Part shown: positions 52,780 to 63,248 of the stretch, in pieces
Layout of the letters: each line of letters begins with the position of its first letter
Position numbering within the stretch: the first letter of the stretch is position 1
DNA from: Pseudeuparius sepicola
Lineage: Eukaryota; Arthropoda; Insecta; Coleoptera; Anthribidae
Reading direction: 5' to 3'
NCBI GenBank assembly: GCA_963920635.1
Contig: OY987303.1
Location: forward strand, 54,497,223 to 54,561,222
Length of the DNA stretch: 64,000 bases
Notes under the pieces: model-generated
Databases searched by the model: none
What the model was told of the DNA's origin: nothing
The model's input: the letters and a program-made list of their open reading frames with translations, nothing else
Position numbers and translations under genes: made by a program

Positions 52780-54560
52780 TCTAAAATAATAAAATATAAT
52801 TTTTTACCTACACACGATGGAAATGAAAGTGATTTTCTGTATTTTACAACTAACACATAGGTATCATTTAACTATTATTATAGGATTCTCATTTATATAA
52901 TATATAACTATAATATTTATATAATATAAAACCGTTTCAGAGATATTTACCAAAAAACTCCATCAAACTAGATACGTGGTAGTGTGCTCCAGACTGCTCC
53001 ACCTCCACAAGAAAAACTCAAATTAAAAAAATGTTTTTGTTTGACCTAAAGGAAACAATTTTATAGTTGATTTCCATACTTTCTAAATTCGATATCAACT
53101 CAGTTTAAATTTCGGTTGGGCGGAGTGTTGCATGTTTTTGAAATTTGTAATTTTGTTTTAAATATCTTAGATGGCATTTAAAATATCCTCAACACAGTAA
53201 AAGTGTTACAAAACGACATTCCTTCCAAGAAAAGCCCAACCCCTTATACAAATCGAAAAATTTGGGTTATTCCTACCACCAAGGTTGTATCTCAACCTAA
53301 ATCTGTCACAAATTCGTCGGTATTTGTTAACTACACTTGATACATTTTATCGATTTCATGACCGTTTCGGCTTAGATCTGTAAAAAGAAGCATGGGAAGA
53401 AATCCTATACGCATTCTAGTGTTACTCGAGAGTAGGCAAGCTCGAACATCTAACAGATCTTATCTAGCTACTGGATTTATCAAGATAGGCGCAGAGCTGT
53501 AAGTCAATGAAGTTATGGGCTCTAAGACCGTTTTCGGCAAGTAAAACATCCTCTAGAAACTGTTGCTTAAAAGTTGTAGTTGCCATTTTTAATATTAAGT
53601 ATCTCTCTACCTTAGAATCAGGTCCAAATTTGGCAAATTTAAAACGGCGTTGTAATAAATACCTACCTACCTGCGGTAGCCTCAAAAAAATAAGTAGGTA
53701 CCTACCAGCCATAAAAATAATTATAAAAAATTGGTACCTCGATAAGCTTCAATCAACCTAACTGTATCGGGATTTATTCTATAAATTGCCGAGGAAATTC
53801 CCAAAAACAAAAAGCTCCCGTGAGGCGTAGCGCGGTGCCGTATGGTCATAGGCCCTTATTACCGAAAAATTTTCGATTAAAAGTATTATGCTTCTTTTTC
53901 GATTACGCAACCACTTATTAAATCCGTCGTGTTCGGTGCAGGACAAGAGGATTTACCGCAACTCATCTCTGTAGAAACCTGCTCCGTTAATTAGGTGCAA
54001 AAATAAGAGTAAAAATCGCGTGTTAAAATATTAATTGATGGAATTCTGGTAGCTTGTGTACAATATTTTAAGCTAAGGCTCAGTCATTATGTTGGGGATA
54101 TCATAAGAAGAAAGTTCCACTCATTAATTATTATTTCTTATGTGAAAACTATAGCAGGCTGCCTCTGATATAGGTACACATACAAGGTGAAATTAAGTAA
54201 CTCTCGAAAAGAAAAAAATGTATTCAGTATTCGGGTACGATAATTGTAAAAAAAGAAATTACTTATTATTCAAATTTTGACTTATTAGTCAAATTCTCAA
54301 ATCAATCTTTACAGGATGCTAGTACCCAAGTATATTAGAGCTTAAATGAAATTTGCATTTAATTATGTTTAGCCTGATTTATGAATAGTTAGTTATATTC
54401 CATGTTAAAATTCAAATTTGTATTATTACCTAAAATTTTAACCAATGTAACGTTATTGCATTCTTGTATTTTTTTACATAGAATAATTTTTTGAAACATA
54501 AAAGCTATATCTCAAAATGTAGGTAATAGCGAAAATAAAAGAGTTATTTACTTACATATT
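52780..54560. other. AT-rich, no supported gene
   Basis: A minus-strand open frame at 53464-53712 (MATTTFKQQFLEDVLLAENG internally) looks mildly protein-like but lies among TACCTACC-type simple words and has no family match. Near 53995 TCCGTTAATTAGGTGC carries a homeodomain core. Nothing else was assigned. Confidence 0.3.
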
Positions 54561-54561
54561 G

Positions 54562-55327
54562 TACAGGGTGTCCACAAAATATTTGACCCCCAGTAACTTT
54601 TTTATTTTTTGAGCTAGAAACACGAATACCTAAAAAAGCATTTGGTAGAGAATTTTTTAATTTTTTGCGGTTTGATTTCATTTTATATAGGATGTTTAGA
54701 AAAAGTGGCAAACTAAACTTAGGATTTTTTAAATGGAACACCTTATATATTTTTGCATTTTTGAAATCTGCTCATCAAGGCAATCAAAATGATACCAAAC
54801 TTTGTGGCATTATCTTTTTCCGTTTTTGAGAAATTCCGTTTTCAAATCTTATACTAAATTTATTTAACTCGAATTTGTGGATCTCGTGATAAAGATAGAT
54901 GATCGATGTAATAACAAAAAATATTTGTTCTAAACAAGGGAGTAATATGGTGAAATTCCAAAATGTTTAGGAGCCTTTTCAAATTTTACTGATTATATTC
55001 TCGAAATCTATCGTAAAAGTTCCTAAACATTTCGGAGTTTCACTATGTTACTCTCTTGTTTAAAACAAATAGTTTAAAACAAATATTTTTCGTTATTACA
55101 TTGATCGTCTATCTTTATCACGAGATCCTCAAATTCAAGTTGAATACGGAATTTTGAAAAAACGGAAAAAGATAATGCCACAAAGTTTAATATCATTTTG
55201 ATTGCCTTTTGATGAGCAGATTTCAAGAATGCAAACATATATAGGGTGTTCCATTTAAAAAAACATAAGATTGGTGTGCCACTCTTTTTCTAAACACCCT
55301 ATATAAATATTTCGTGGACACCCTGTA
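54562..55327. mobile_element. Foldback element, TIR TACAGGGTGTCCAC
   Basis: The arms 54562-54980 and 55020-55327 are inverted copies (ATCAAAATGATACCAAAC, GATAAAGATAGATGATCG, GAGTAATATGGTGAAATTCC) with a very short centre. The right arm lacks part of the outer region. It is close in design to the foldbacks at 40921 and 26305. Confidence 0.8.
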
Positions 55328-55473
55328 CCAATACAAATGGAAATGGAATTTTAATATTGTATTTTTGTCAACGGTTAGAATAAAACACTTTTTTACTTTA
55401 CATTTTACGGAAAAAAACACACTTGATAAAAAGTTTTGCTTCTATTTAAAATGAGAAACTTAACATATCATCT

Positions 55474-55763
55474 ACCGGGTGTCCAGAAAAATTTTAAAAA
55501 ATGAAAATATCATAAGAGTAAATTATTTATATTTTTAATCTGTCACTAGGAATAGTTGTTAGCAATAATTAAAAGTTACGACAGAATTTTTATTTGTAGC
55601 AAAATTGGCCGATTTTGACTATTAGAAGAGGTTAGGCCACGATACACAACACACATAATATTCTTTCCAGAGTTAAGTATTACGTTTTTGAAAAATTAAA
55701 CCAGTTTTGTGAACAAGTTGTTTTATTTAAACACCGAAGAAATATTTTTGTGGACACCCCGTA
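55474..55763. mobile_element. MITE-like element, TACCGGGTGTCCA...TGTGGACACCCCGTA
   Basis: Inverted ends of about 13 bp bound 290 bp of non-coding AT-rich sequence directly abutting the next foldback. Confidence 0.6.
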
Positions 55764-56188
55764 CCATGTGATCACGTATATTTTTACACCCACCTTATTT
55801 TCTATATTTTTGAGGTTAGGAAAAGAAGTTTCGGATAAAAGTTGTAGAAGCCAAAACAAACTTTTTTCAGCGTTTATTTACTTTTATAGAGGGTGTTTAG
55901 AAAAGGGGTGCCAAACCAAAGTCATGTTTTTTTAAATGGAACACAATGTATATATTTAGATATATAATTTAAATTGTGACAAAGAGAAGATTTCAAATGT
56001 CTAAAAGTACACAGGGTGTTCCATTTAAAAGAAACAAAATTTCGTTTGGCACCGATTTTCTGAACACCCTGTATAAAAAACTAAATAAACGCTGAAAAAA
56101 GCTTGCTTTAGCTTTTACCTCTTTTATCTGAATATTTTTTCCCAACCTTAAAAATATAGAGGGTGTAAAAATATACGTTATCACATGG
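55764..56188. mobile_element. Foldback element, TIR CCATGTGAT(C/A)ACGTATATTT
   Basis: Two arms of about 190 bp with inverted TTTTTACACCC, TTTTGAGGTTAGG, AAAAGTTGTAGAAGCC-like words and GTGTTCCATTTAAA. The copy at 40000 preserves one arm only. No coding part. Confidence 0.78.
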
Positions 56189-56385
56189 AACCTATATGAA
56201 ATGTTAAGTAAATATTATCACCTTGTAGTGGAAGTGGTAATAGTGGTATTATTGTACCACTAATACGTCATAGCAACTAACCTTGCATTATAGTTACTTT
56301 TTTGCTAACTGCCAACACAGAAGACAATTTGACAATATGAAAGAAAAAATTACATACTTATTTCCAAGCAACAGGCTCTAGCTTT

Positions 56386-57000
56386 CACCGTCGAAAGCTG
56401 ACAGCGATGGTGACCAAGGTAAGTGGGCCTAAGGCGCCAAATTCAAATTTCAAGCTGTCAACTTGGTAAATTTGGTAAAAAAAAACACTTTAAAATGATT
56501 GTTTACATAATATGTCATGCTTTTACAACACTGATAATAATCTACGAGATTGAAAGTCATATTTTCAAGGGCTTTTGGTGCATTTAGCTATCTACCGGTA
56601 GAATTTTCATAAAAAATGCCAATTATTTCTTATTTGCGTGCCTAGATACAACTAAATTCGAATGAATAAAACCATAAAACTTCCCGATTTTAAGGTGGTT
56701 ACGTTTAATCATATAAAATTGTTAGGTTTACAGTCCAAACCAAAACCACTTTTACCCTGGAAGACTGCGTAGGAACAAAATCTCTTTTGATGGCCTTAAC
56801 CCACTTTTTCCTTAAAATGGGGTTTTTAGGGAGGGTAAAGCGGACACTAGGACCGCCTTTGTAGTTTCCCTTGCAGTTGGGAACGGAACACGTCCACGGC
56901 ATGATTTAAAAAATAAGTCCGAAACTATAGACGCAAGCTAAAACCTGTAAACTAAAATTGAATTTTAATCACTTTATTCTGAACCACTGCTGTTTTACCA
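56386..57000 (-). mobile_element. P-like (THAP) element, copy 3, truncated at its 5-prime end
   Basis: Inverted relative to copies 1 and 2. It keeps the 3-prime side (CACCGTCG, CTAAGGCGCCAAATTCAAAT) and the THAP exon. It stops at 57000 within the leader (CAGCAGTGGTTC), so the promoter-side TIR is missing. Confidence 0.78.
56705..56902 (-). pseudogene. THAP zinc-finger exon, best-preserved copy
   Basis: The reading frame begins MPWTCSVPNCKGNYKGGPSV and continues RFTLPKNPILRKKWVKAIKR DFVPTQSSR. The C-x4-C start, the FTLPKNP segment and the W before the basic helix are THAP-domain hallmarks. P-type transposases use this domain to bind their ends. The second zinc pair (C-x2-H) is absent because the frame runs past a likely exon end, where CCAG|GGTAAAAG gives a plausible splice donor. 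The rest of the transposase is missing, so this is an exon relic rather than a working gene. Confidence 0.7.
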
Positions 57001-57660
57001 AACAAATATGTCACGCACAAATCATAGAATAGGATTGTGAGAAGAAAGTTCAGTTTCAGCGAGGAAAAATATATGAATATGTTTTTCTTAACTATAGAAT
57101 ACGCTCTCTTAATATTCACCATGCCCTTTGTTACACCCTGTATATTTAAATTGAAACATTATTCTGTATGCGTCAGTTTTGTGATACCTACCTAATATTA
57201 TTTTTTATAGACACAGGCTATAACTTCATATTAATCTCCATGGGAATGAGACATGTTTCGTAGGTAGACAGACCTCCCCGCGTGTGAAACGTTCCTTAGA
57301 GAAGGTGTTTGTCGAGATTTGCCCATAAAATTCTCGATAGGACTTCCGAAATTATGCATAATTAAATAATAAACACAATAAAAAGTTTGTGTTTATCGAA
57401 CGTGTAGCTTGTCAGCGGTCGTCAACGGCTTTGTTATTTAATTAAATCTTCCCGATAACGATCTTAACAAAAGCTTCTGCATGTTAGGGAAATGTGTAGT
57501 GCGCAGTGGGGTGTGGACCTAGACATTTTTTTAAAAATAGCATTAAGATTCTTAAATGGCTAAGGTGACATTAACAAATTAAGTTATTTTTGGGTTAAAT
57601 GGATTTCCATATGCAGGAGGCCGGGATAAAACATCTTAAGTGGCTTTGACTTTTTAATTA
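57001..57660. promoter_or_regulatory. Unique region with POU/forkhead-like motif cluster at 57340-57460
   Basis: AATTATGCATAATT (a perfect 14-bp palindrome near 57352) is followed by AAATAATAAACACAATAAAA and GTGTTTATCGAACG, forkhead-type TAAACA/TGTTTAT words. TTAATTAAAT lies nearby. No repeat copy and no protein-like frame. Enhancer-like, unproved. Confidence 0.3.
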
Positions 57661-58555
57661 ATAACAGATACCAGGATTGCCAACAAAATAACAATGCTAA
57701 TACAATTAGAGAAATAAATGTGGTGGACCGACCAGTAAATTTAATTATTTCTTATATTTCTGGACTATCTATCAGATAATAAGCTAAAACGCATAGGCAA
57801 TCGTTTTAAGGTCAGAACAGTAAAAACCAAAAATACATTAAGATCGATGCTAGTTAAAACTAAACCACTTAATGAGGTACAAAGTAAAAAAAATTGCATT
57901 TATAAAATTCCTTGCGAATGTGGAATGTTCTATGTTGGGGCGACTTATAGGCCATTTAACGTTAGTTTAAAAGAACATAAAATTATATCAGGCAAAATCA
58001 AATTTCGAAGTCGAAAATATGTAAACACTCTTTTAATAACAATCATAGAATTCTGTGGGATAGTTCCAAACCAATTCTAAAAGAAGAAGTAGGAAATAGA
58101 CGAAAAATTAAAGAATCTGCATTTATTCTAGGAAATACAGACAACTGTGTTGCTGAATGTTCAGTGGAATTCAGTAAAATATTATTGCCACTTATTCAAA
58201 GAGAATTTAGTATGTATACATTAATAATTAGATAGAACACAGGGTACCATATCAGGCAGGTGGCTAGGCTATTGTTTCTGTTGTCATGACATTTTAACCT
58301 GAAATTTATTAATCTGTCATTTCCCTTTGACGTGACATGATCTTTGAGAAAGGAGGAAGATTTATTCTCCGAAAGCTCAGGAAACAAATATGTTGAAGTT
58401 ATTTTTTGAGTTACAAGTTCAAAGATTAGTTCATTTACTGTTAAGAATTTATTAATTTTCCAGGCAACTTGAAAAAGTTGTCTTTTAACCAGTTTGGTGG
58501 CGAAAAACCCAATTAAAATTCAATGGATCTGTTTACGCCACAAATAAATTTTAGA
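57661..58555 (+). pseudogene. Penelope-like element remnant, copy 2: RT tail and GIY-YIG domain
   Basis: Plus-strand pieces are VDRPVNLIISYISGL, LKRIGNRFKVRTVKTKNTLR and SMLVKTKPLNEVQSKKNCIY. The endonuclease starts at CIYKIPCECGMFYVGATYRP, so the YVG motif deleted in copy 1 is intact. After LKEHK the frame shifts; the continuation (NNNHRILWDSSKPIL) is visible in another frame. The 3-prime UTR to 58555 matches 3226-3546. No ribozyme with full consensus was found next to it. Confidence 0.82.
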
Positions 58556-58683
58556 AAATACCTATAACAGATACCTGTTATAAGTACATATATGTAGTTA
58601 CTTATAGCATAGACAAAGCTGAAATTTCGCTACACTGATAACGTTCTTAACGTTGACTGACGTATTAATAAGACTTCTCAAGG

Positions 58684-58770
58684 CTATAGTTCCATGTCCT
58701 GGAAAGTAGATGGCGCAAAATACATTGTTGACCATAGGCGCCATCTTCTTTCCGGGACATGAAACTATAG
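58684..58770. repeat. 87-bp hairpin
   Basis: CTATAGTTCCATGTCCTGGA then AAGTAGATGGCGC pairs with GCGCCATCTTCTTTCCGGGA and CATGAAACTATAG around a loop of about 21 bp. A few mismatches. Size and shape are compatible with a small MITE or a precursor-like hairpin RNA. Confidence 0.65.
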
Positions 58771-58775
58771 TCTTT

Positions 58776-59792
58776 CATAAGATTATACAATAAGATGTCA
58801 TGTAAAATGTAGAGTATATTTCTTTACTTGAAGCGAGTATGTTGCCTCAGATAATACGGGCCCGATCATTGTTATTTAAAGAAGTTGTGGTAAATTTTTA
58901 ATTTTTTAATAGGTACAACCCGTCCTACGAACATATTTACTACTTTTTCGCAGAAGTTTTTTGATAAATTCGAAAAGTGGCGTTCTAAAAATCGAAGGAG
59001 GTGGCAAATTTCTCAATTGGGTCTTGTACTTTCCTCCACTATCGAAAGAAACCTCGAAAATCCGATATTTATCCAAATTTCTCTACTCCCGATTTTCAAG
59101 TTTCGAGAAACGGGACGGCTGTAGAATTAGCGAAATTGACGGGAAATCCTGGGGAACCGCTCTTAGAAATTGCGTGATTTTTCTCATTTTTTTATTTTTC
59201 GGTTGCTCCGGAAACGTCTGCACCTCACCTGAAGACTTGAGGGAAGCTTTAAAAATTCGGACCCCAGGGCCCCGAGCCGAAATAACTTAGCTGTAGCTCG
59301 GCGAAAATGGCAATTTCTGACAGTTTTCGGGCTTTGGCTTTTAGGTGACGGGAAATGATGACCAATCATATAAAAAAGATGCACCCATCCTGCGTTGGTC
59401 GTGTTTTTCGCCGAAAATCCTTAATATCTCGAAAACTGGAAATAATTTACCTGAAAAAGTTTCGTTAAATATGTCGACCCGTTCTCCGGCCATCTCGCCG
59501 TACCGTCAGATCAGATTGAAAAATTTTTTTCCTGGACATCAAACGGTATATGGCACTGGTTGTATAGCGGGACTTTGCACACAACTCCAAGGGACCATTT
59601 TTTATTGTTGCTCCATGGGCCTTCTTTCCTATTTTGTTTTATAATGATATGAAAGTAGATTTGCCTAAAATGTAACCACAACTTCTTTAAATAACAATGA
59701 TCGGGCCCATATTAATTGAGGCAACCTACTCGTTTCAAGTAAAGAAATATACTGTCTACATTTTACAGAACATGTTATTCTATAATCTTATG
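58776..59792. mobile_element. Element with about 120-bp TIRs enclosing GC-richer cargo
   Basis: 58776-58897 and 59664-59792 are inverted copies (CATAAGATTATA, ATTTCTTTACTTGAA, GGGCCCGATCATTGTTATTT AAAGAAGTTGTGG). The enclosed 770 bp holds the repeat also present at 16180 (inverted) plus moderately GC-rich sequence with no recognised protein. Element type unknown. Confidence 0.7.
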
Positions 59793-60600
59793 AGAGTTGA
59801 AATCATGCGGCCGGCTCTCATACTATAATAACTAAATTAAAATACCTATACCTCAACTTTGTATCCTAAAAATTGCAAGACAGTACAATTTATGTGTCTT
59901 AATTTGTTTTCGCTTCAAAATCAAAGTTTGAAAGTTAGTGCAGCGACATTTTTTGTGGACGGTTTCAACAATGCTTCCCACTGTTTATGACTTCTTTAAT
60001 CTATGCTACAAGATCAAAAACATGGTATGAAATCCCGTGGGTAAAAATTTGTGATGGTCAAAAAAAGTTAGGTATTGAACATAACTTTTCTTTAGCACGG
60101 AACCTCCTTTTTACGAGTTTTAAAGTATAACGGAAGCATCTCTTTATGGTTCCGAGTAATTTATGGTAATTAATGTAAAGCAACGTTTTCGGTCGCCATT
60201 TTATGCGCTGTGGCATATTGAAAAGAACCAGTGTAACACTGGGAATGATCCCAAAAATGTGATCATTTAATTTTATATGAAAACGGCCGTTTTACGACTA
60301 AATCCAGATTGCCACACACGACGTCGGTCAGTGCTTGTTCTCGACGATGCATAAATTTATTATACATATGCTGGTGGATAGTGGAAAATTATGTTTATGA
60401 CAGCGGTTAGGCCGAAAAAGTCATCTCGTCTCGATCTACCACATTAGACGTCTCCGATAATATTAATGATATCTAATAATTGAAAAGATGCTATTTAAAA
60501 AAAAATCGAAAAAAGAATATACCTACCTATTTTCAACTTTCCCATGATTCTCTAGAATTAATAATAAAAAGTCGCCCTTACTGAACCAAATGTACGTTAA
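59793..60600. other. Unique sequence, no gene seen
   Basis: 60170-60460 is GC-richer (GGTCGCCATTTTATGCGCTG, CACACACGACGTCGGTCAG) and unique. It may be regulatory; no coding frame supported. Confidence 0.3.
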
Positions 60601-60619
60601 CTTGGTATCGCTAAATCAT

Positions 60620-60765
60620 ATTGTAAAAAAACCTTTTAAAAAACAAGCTTTTATATAAGCCATGTACAAAAACGAATAAAATAAAAGATAAAAAAGTCTA
60701 GGTTTTTGTTAAGATAATTCAATGCCAAATTGCCACAAGTTTTTGTAAATCAAAAAACTACCGTT
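60620..60765. repeat. Partial copy of the repeat at 2905
   Basis: AAACAAGCTTTTATATAAGC, AAAAAAGTCTAGGTTTTTGT and TTTTGTAAATCAAAAA match 2918-3050 with small differences. Only one side is present. Confidence 0.7.
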
Positions 60766-60916
60766 CCAGTCATTACCATCTCTCTAAATGTAGAAATTGG
60801 ACGGTAATGACCCTAAAGGGACGGTAGTGAAAATATAATAAATGACAATATACCTGTATTTTCACTTTCAGGGTATTATAAAAATGAATGATAAGAAAAT
60901 ACGGCAGGAAAAGTTA

Positions 60917-61056
60917 AAATAGTATATTTCCTAACAAGTGCGGAAAGTGCCACATTTCTGCACGCGATTGCCGTTGGCTGAACGAAGCGTAGCGGAGTTC
61001 AGCCAAGAAATCTAGTGTGGAAAAGCCACTTTCCGCAAGAGTTAGGAACACTATTT
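60917..61056. repeat. Hairpin element H2 of the AATAGT family
   Basis: The left end AATAGTATATTTCCTAAC with TGCGGAAAGTG pairs with CACTTTCCGCA and GTTAGGAACACTATT. The centre forms a second hairpin, GGCTGAACGAAGCG/GGAGTTCAGCC. 140 bp. Confidence 0.75.
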
Positions 61057-61245
61057 TTTCTACAAGCGTGCGGAAAAGCAAAGAAATTAAAAGTACACTT
61101 TTCCGCACGCATTTTAGTTTAGAAAGTGTCACTTTCCCGCACTAGTGCGGAAAGTAGTGCGGAAAAGTGACACTTTCTAAACTAAAATGCGTGCGCAAAA
61201 GTGTACTTTTCCGCACGCTTGTACAAAAAAATATATGAAAGATTA
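61057..61245. repeat. Adjacent inverted repeats rich in TGCGGAAAAG
   Basis: CAAGCGTGCGGAAAAG pairs with CTTTTCCGCACGCTTG. Inside, CATTTTAGTTTAGAAAGTGT pairs with ACACTTTCTAAACTAAAATG, and CCGCACTAGTGCGG is a palindrome. It is probably one or two further hairpin elements merged with H2. Confidence 0.65.
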
Positions 61246-61357
61246 CTACTTATATTCATGCGGTCATTATTACCGTTCTTTCCTATCATTACCGTCCTTC
61301 TTCCAAGTAGGTATAGTGATTTCTTTATACTGTCCCAACGACCTTTTTTGTTAATTA

Positions 61358-61497
61358 AATAGTTATTTTCGTTACAAGTACCTAAAATGAAGTTTTTCAG
61401 GACGAATCAATGCTGTTCCGGACAAGGCGTTAGCCGAGTTCGAAATAGCAGTGAGTCCTGAAAAACTTCATTTAGATACGTGCGACAAACACTATTT
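61358..61497. repeat. Hairpin element H3 of the AATAGT family
   Basis: AATAGTTATTTTCGTTACAA then ATGAAGTTTTTCAGGAC pairs with GTCCTGAAAAACTTCAT and ends CAAACACTATT. The centre reads GGCGTTAGCCGAG. 140 bp. Confidence 0.75.
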
Positions 61498-61499
61498 TT

Positions 61500-62005
61500 T
61501 GTCATACGCTCCCAACATTTTGTTATACGCTTTTTACAATTCTTCAGAACGCTTAAATTTGAAAATTTTCCATAATTATTTTTGAAATCATACTGTTCAA
61601 AAAAGTTGGCTCAGAAATTGATATCGTAGCAACAAGTTTGTTTATTTGATAATTTTGTCATGTCATTCATTCATTTAGGGACTAGGCCGAAAATGAAGCA
61701 TTTTACGGACTTAAATGAGTACGTAAAATAGCTATTTTTGGGACAAAAAAAGTAATATTTGTGAGTTTTCACTAGTTTCAGAAAAAAAGTTGTAAGACTA
61801 AACACTTTTTAACCAATTTTTTATAAAAAAATATCATTCAAATTTCGATAAAATTTATATTTTCCATTTATTCCATGCATAATGGTATAGAAACTTCCTA
61901 TATTTATATTTTTCACGTATCGTTTATGTTCCAGTTACACAATACAAAATGTTTTTTGACACAGGAACTATAATATCATGTAGCGTAAAATTTGCAAACA
62001 TTTGA
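61500..62005. other. AT-rich, no gene seen
   Basis: No repeat partner, element end or coding frame recognised. Confidence 0.35.
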
Positions 62006-62009
62006 CATG

Positions 62010-62435
62010 GAATAGGAAGAGAAACAGAAACTCCAAGCCTGTTGTGCAACCTCCATGAAAAATAGATTGATATTCAGACCTACTAAAATATTTATACTGA
62101 TTGCTATAGGTAACAATTTCGCAATGTGTACGAAAAGTTAAATCGGATTTATTGGCTGGGTTTTGAATATTTGGTCACTTTTGAAGGGCGATGGCTCCGC
62201 GTCTAACGTTTGAAGCCGGATTTATAAACTTTTACGTTTGACGTTGCCGTTTGAAGTTCGACGTTTCCGTTTGACGTTGCCGCAGCTCTGTTTCCAAAGT
62301 CGTTTATAATGATGCTTAGATCTCGCCAAGGCCTACCTATTGAAAAAATCGTACAATAACGGGTTACTTCAGTGCCGATTTCTGAGCTTTTAATGACGAT
62401 TTCAGACAATTCACTGCCGATTTCAAGAAATATAT
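62010..62435 (-). repeat. Dispersed repeat, copy C (without the 5S-like part)
   Basis: Inverted match to 33331-33620 and 51180-51460 (TTCAGTGCCGATTTCTGAGC, AATATTTGGTCACTTTTGA, TTGATATTCAGACC). It diverges from A and B just before the 5S-like segment and carries a private GACGTTGCCGTTTGAAGTTC insertion-like stretch. Confidence 0.65.
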
Positions 62436-62476
62436 ATATATATATATAGATATATAGATAGATATATATATATATA

Positions 62477-62539
62477 TACAGATGTTTAAGTACATTTTTG
62501 CATTCATTGTAATATATAAGTACATTTTTGCATTCATTG

Positions 62540-62601
<62 letters not shown>

Positions 62602-62634
62602 CAATGAATGCAAAAATGTACTTAAACATCTGTA
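62477..62634. repeat. Palindrome with 40-bp arms around an AT microsatellite
   Basis: TACAGATGTTTAAGTACATT and the following bases to TAATATA pair with the right arm ending at 62634. The inner 30 bp of the left arm is directly repeated (62487-62516, then 62517-62546). The loop is a TA repeat of about 50 bp. More TA repeats precede at 62425-62477. Confidence 0.88.
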
Positions 62635-62899
62635 TTAGCTCTGGCAACACTACTGACTTAAAAAGCGAATTTCTTCTAGAAAACGAAAGACGAAGCCAAA
62701 ACGAGTCCATGAATATAAAAAAAATATATATCTTAAGTGTTCGATAGGCTTAATTTAGTATAAAAAAGCTTCTAACAAATTCCCCATGAAGCCAATCAAC
62801 TGTGCCAACTATAAATCAAGTCACGTATTAGAAAAATGTTAGTTAGGCCCATCCCAGATGATTGCTTGTAATTAGAGCTATGCGTCATTAGCCAAAATT

Positions 62900-63200
62900 G
62901 ACTTTTAATATTTTTTTTATTAACCGGCCGCGGTCGAATTCCACGTAGATTCCGTTTAGATATGCAAAAATGCTTTTTCTAATGAGTGAGCCTGCGCGAG
63001 GCTAAATAACGATTTTCTAGATGTCAGAATAATAAATAAACTAATCGAGCGTCGGCCGGTGTCGGGTTCCCTGGGCATACCACAGAACCGCTACTGTTTT
63101 GGGTTCGGTGTCGATTTACTTGGCACGTTAAGTTCAAGAAGCCCCTTAAAATAATACGAGGAATGCTGCGATTCGTTTGTTTTTGGCGAAAAATAACAAA
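62900..63200. promoter_or_regulatory. GC-richer unique island
   Basis: TTAACCGGCCGCGGTCGAAT and GAGCGTCGGCCGGTGTCGG stand out from AT-rich surroundings. No copy elsewhere, no protein-like frame. Confidence 0.25.
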
Positions 63201-63248
63201 AGGGTATAACGGGTGAAACAACAGGGTGTAAAATTTCAGGAAAATATA

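Noticed and set aside
58330..58385. Hairpin GGAG-CTCC followed by GAAAGCTC in the Penelope 3-prime UTR (also at 3400-3450 inverted) as a hammerhead
   Set aside because: GGAG/CTCC and GAAA are suggestive, but CTGANGA is absent before the stem (TTTGAGAAA instead), so the catalytic core is not met.
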